DNA of 7,860 nt, from positions 1 through 7,860 of the forward strand of contig JALGTD010000099.1 of NCBI GenBank assembly GCA_029821515.1. Direction: 5' to 3'. The notes under the pieces are model-generated. The model was not told the origin of the DNA and ran no database searches. It saw only the letters and a list, made by a program, of their open reading frames with translations. The translations under genes were made by a program, and so were the position numbers. Positions 5,956-7,860 of this stretch are shown here, piece after piece (the first letter of the stretch is position 1; each line of letters starts with the position of its first letter). The stretch is from Candidatus Zipacnadia bacterium (lineage in GTDB: Bacteria; Armatimonadota; Zipacnadia; Zipacnadales; Zipacnadaceae).

Positions 5956-6770
5956 GTGGCTTTAGCAACGATGAAAGACCTGTTGGAGGCCGGGGTCCAC
6001 TTCGGGCATCCCACCCGACACTGGCATCCCAAGATGCGTGGATCTACATTATCGATCTGCATCAGACTCTGCGCGCCCTGGAAGAGTCCCACGAATTCTT
6101 GCGAGGGGTGGCAGAAGAGGGCGGCACGGTGCTATTTGTCGGCACCAAGCGTCAAGCGCAGGACACCATCCAGGAACAGGCCGACCGCTGCGGGATGCCC
6201 TACGTGAATAACCGCTGGCTGGGGGGGATGATGACTAATTTCCAGACCATCCGCCAGCGGGTCAGGCATATGGAAGGGCTGATTGCCGCCGAGGAAGCCG
6301 GTGAGTGGCGCCGCCTGTCTAAGAAAGAAGCTCTGTCGCTGCGCCGGAAGAAGGAAAAGCTGCTGCACAGCCTCGGTGGCATCCGTGCGATGTCCGAGCT
6401 GCCCGATGTGGTATTTATTATTGATATAGCCTGCGAAGACCTCGCGGTTCGCGAGGCAGTTAAGCTGGGTATCCCCACAGTGGCGCTTGTTGACACTAAT
6501 TGTGACCCCGAGCCGATTGATTACATAATTCCCGGCAATGACGATGCTATTCGCGCCATTCGGTTGGTTACTACTAAGGTAGCTGACGCGGTGATTGAGG
6601 GTCGTGGGGGCTACGAAGCCAAAATTGCTGAAGAAGACGCGATGGCGGCCGAGGCACTCGCGGAGGAAGAGGTTATCCCTTATCAGCCCGAAGAGTTGTT
6701 CATTGACGAAGAAGACTTGCTGGAGGAGCAATTTACTGTTCCCTCGGTAGATGAAGTAGATCAAGAGTAG
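5956..6770 (+). CDS. rpsB: 30S ribosomal protein S2, disrupted by a frameshifting deletion near codon 28
   Basis: S2 binds the small ribosomal subunit late in assembly and is needed for S1 attachment. Starting at GTG 5956, the first frame gives [20 protein letters not shown] (9-28), the canonical S2 N-terminus. From about 6039 the match continues in another frame as [66 protein letters not shown] and [18 protein letters not shown], ending with an acidic tail of about 45 residues. Between KMR and the YIIDL segment, family members have about eight more residues (PYIFTERN-like); roughly 25 nt are missing, which also explains the frame change. Restoring 25 nt makes the gene 840 nt, or 279 residues. 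Since S2 is essential, a sequencing or assembly error is the simplest cause; a decayed extra copy is the alternative. Confidence 0.9.
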
Positions 6771-6809
6771 TACAAATTGCGCTACACTATGCTACCAATA
6801 ATAGCTATC

Positions 6810-6816
6810 AGGAGGA
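6810..6816 (+). promoter_or_regulatory. Ribosome-binding site for tsf
   Basis: AGGAGGA lies seven bases before ATG 6824. It favours that ATG over the TTG at 6821. Confidence 0.75.
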
Positions 6817-6823
6817 TCTGTTG

Positions 6824-7423
6824 ATGGGAGTTTCCACTGTTGATGTCAAGAAGCTGCGAGAGGAGACCGGCGCCGGAATAATGGATTGCAAGGAGGCTCT
6901 TGTTGAAGCCGAAGGCGACTTCGAGGAGGCTATCGCAATATTGCGCAAAAAGGGCATACAGGTCGCGGCCCAGCGCGAAATGAAGGCGGCGGCCGAAGGG
7001 ATGGTGTGGTCGTATGTGCATGCTGGGGAGAGAATCGGCGTACTGGTGGAAGTCAACTGTGAGACCGACTTCGTTGCCCGTACTGAGGCCTTCCGTGATT
7101 TTGTCAAGAATGTTACTATGCAGATTGCTGCGATGCAGCCCAAATGGGTCTTACCCGATGACGTCCCTGCAGAGGCGGTCGCCCGCGAGCGAGAGATCCT
7201 GACCGAACAGGCTGTAGCGGAAGGCAAACCCGAGCACATTGTTGAGCAGATGGTCGAAGGCCGGCTGGGCAAGTTCTATGCCCAGAATTGCCTGCTGAAT
7301 CAGCCTTATATCCGTGATGATAGTATGACCATCCAGGACTTGTTAAACGATCTGCTGGCCACAACTGGCGAGAAGATCATCGTGCGGCGTTTCGTGCGAT
7401 ACCAGGTCGGGGAGGATCTGTAG
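6824..7423 (+). CDS. tsf: Elongation factor Ts, short form
   Basis: EF-Ts is the cytoplasmic guanine-nucleotide exchange factor that regenerates EF-Tu-GTP during translation. The 199-residue product has the N-terminal UBA-like helical domain ([19 protein letters not shown] at 8-26, including the conserved TGAGIMDCK) and the TDFVA exchange motif at 81-85 ([13 protein letters not shown]). It ends with a C-terminal part containing SMTIQDLL. It is much shorter than the roughly 280-residue enterobacterial protein and like the 200-residue form of Thermus, cyanobacteria and Chloroflexota. It lies 53 bases after rpsB. Its stop TAG shares its last base with the pyrH GTG, so the two are probably translationally coupled within one operon. 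Confidence 0.95.
   Translation: MGVSTVDVKKLREETGAGIMDCKEALVEAEGDFEEAIAILRKKGIQVAAQREMKAAAEGMVWSYVHAGERIGVLVEVNCETDFVARTEAFRDFVKNVTMQIAAMQPKWVLPDDVPAEAVAREREILTEQAVAEGKPEHIVEQMVEGRLGKFYAQNCLLNQPYIRDDSMTIQDLLNDLLATTGEKIIVRRFVRYQVGEDL
7411..7415 (+). promoter_or_regulatory. Ribosome-binding site for pyrH inside the 3' end of tsf
   Basis: GGAGG sits seven bases before GTG 7423 and is part of the final tsf codons. It supports the overlapping GTG start of pyrH. Confidence 0.75.
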
Positions 7424-7860
7424 TGAACGACGTCAGCCAGCGTCAGACTCAGTTCCGGCGGGTATTGATAAAGCTCAGTGGCCAATCGTTCAGCGGCAGC
7501 CGTGGCTATGGGATTGACTGGATGGTAGCTGAAAGTATTGCTCAGGAGATTGCCCGCTGTGTGGACGAGGGCCGGGAGGTTGCTGTTGTGGTGGGCGCTG
7601 GGAATATCTGGCGTGGCTACCAGGCGGCCGCCGAAGGTATGGACCGGGCCACGGCTGACTACGCGGGGATGGTCGCCACGGTAATCAACTCACTGTCCCT
7701 CCAGGACGCTCTGGAACGGCTGGGACTTGAAACCCGTGTGCAGAGTGCTATCGAGATGCGCCAGGTGGCTGAGCCCTTCATCCGCCGCCGCGCCATTCGT
7801 CACCTGGAGAAGGGTCGTGTTGTCATCTTTGCTGCCGGCACCGGCAGTCCCTTCTTTACT
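7423..7860 (+). CDS. pyrH: UMP kinase, 3' partial
   Basis: PyrH phosphorylates UMP to UDP using ATP, in pyrimidine nucleotide synthesis; it is a hexameric amino-acid-kinase-fold enzyme. The first 146 codons are present and remain open at the right edge. Visible are [10 protein letters not shown] (14-23, with the phosphate-binding lysine), [10 protein letters not shown] (the usual GGGN with one Gly to Ala), [19 protein letters not shown], and [20 protein letters not shown] followed by GSPFFT, which lead into the nucleotide-binding region. GTG is the start: it overlaps the tsf stop by one base and has a GGAGG site. The rpsB-tsf-pyrH order is standard; frr commonly follows but is outside the window. 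Confidence 0.95.
   Translation, partial: MNDVSQRQTQFRRVLIKLSGQSFSGSRGYGIDWMVAESIAQEIARCVDEGREVAVVVGAGNIWRGYQAAAEGMDRATADYAGMVATVINSLSLQDALERLGLETRVQSAIEMRQVAEPFIRRRAIRHLEKGRVVIFAAGTGSPFFT

Noticed and set aside
5880..6038. A continuous frame from an ATG at 5880 that runs into the main part of S2
   Set aside because: Its first 50 or so residues have no S2 character. The real N-terminus is in another frame from GTG 5956 with a strong ribosome-binding site.

Overview
The window holds a bacterial chromosome segment of fairly high GC. Its most diagnostic part is the right-hand end, the conserved rpsB-tsf-pyrH translation/nucleotide cluster. The short (199 aa) EF-Ts, the acidic tail on S2 and the UMP kinase wording (for example [11 protein letters not shown] and [12 protein letters not shown]) resemble Chloroflexota. 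This is recognition from memory, not a search, so treat the phylum as a moderate-to-low confidence guess.

Layout, left to right. (1) Two tandem + strand genes (2-1288, cut by the window edge, and 1457-3133) encode related proteins. Each has a putative glycoside-hydrolase-like TIM barrel with a YDxDG...D motif, followed by a small C-terminal beta-type domain. Between them, at 1299-1391, lies a 30-codon remnant of the N-terminus of a thiamine-diphosphate dehydrogenase E1 alpha subunit. (2) About 550 bases follow with no confidently recognised gene. They include a minus-strand open frame (3274-3684) that starts immediately after the stop of the next gene, in the same frame. (3) A minus-strand pair follows: a 64-codon truncated NifU/IscU-like scaffold (5087-5281) whose stop overlaps the likely start of an MttB-family (trimethylamine methyltransferase-like, no in-frame amber) methyltransferase (3685-5094). 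(4) An intergenic stretch of about 670 bases (5282-5955) carries several inverted repeats and a good sigma70-type promoter (5682-5710), leading into rpsB, tsf and pyrH on the + strand. tsf and pyrH overlap by one base; pyrH runs off the window.

The main oddities are losses. rpsB reads in two frames because about 25 nt (eight normally conserved residues plus a frame change) are missing near codon 28. The E1 alpha and NifU-like sequences each keep a recognisable 5' part and then stop, each just upstream of an intact co-oriented gene. This looks like deletion scars or assembly damage. I do not see CRISPR, insertion sequences, tRNA or rRNA genes, or a convincing new multi-gene system. The least characterised real content is the tandem pair of glycosidase-like genes and the MttB homologue, whose substrate cannot be read from the sequence.
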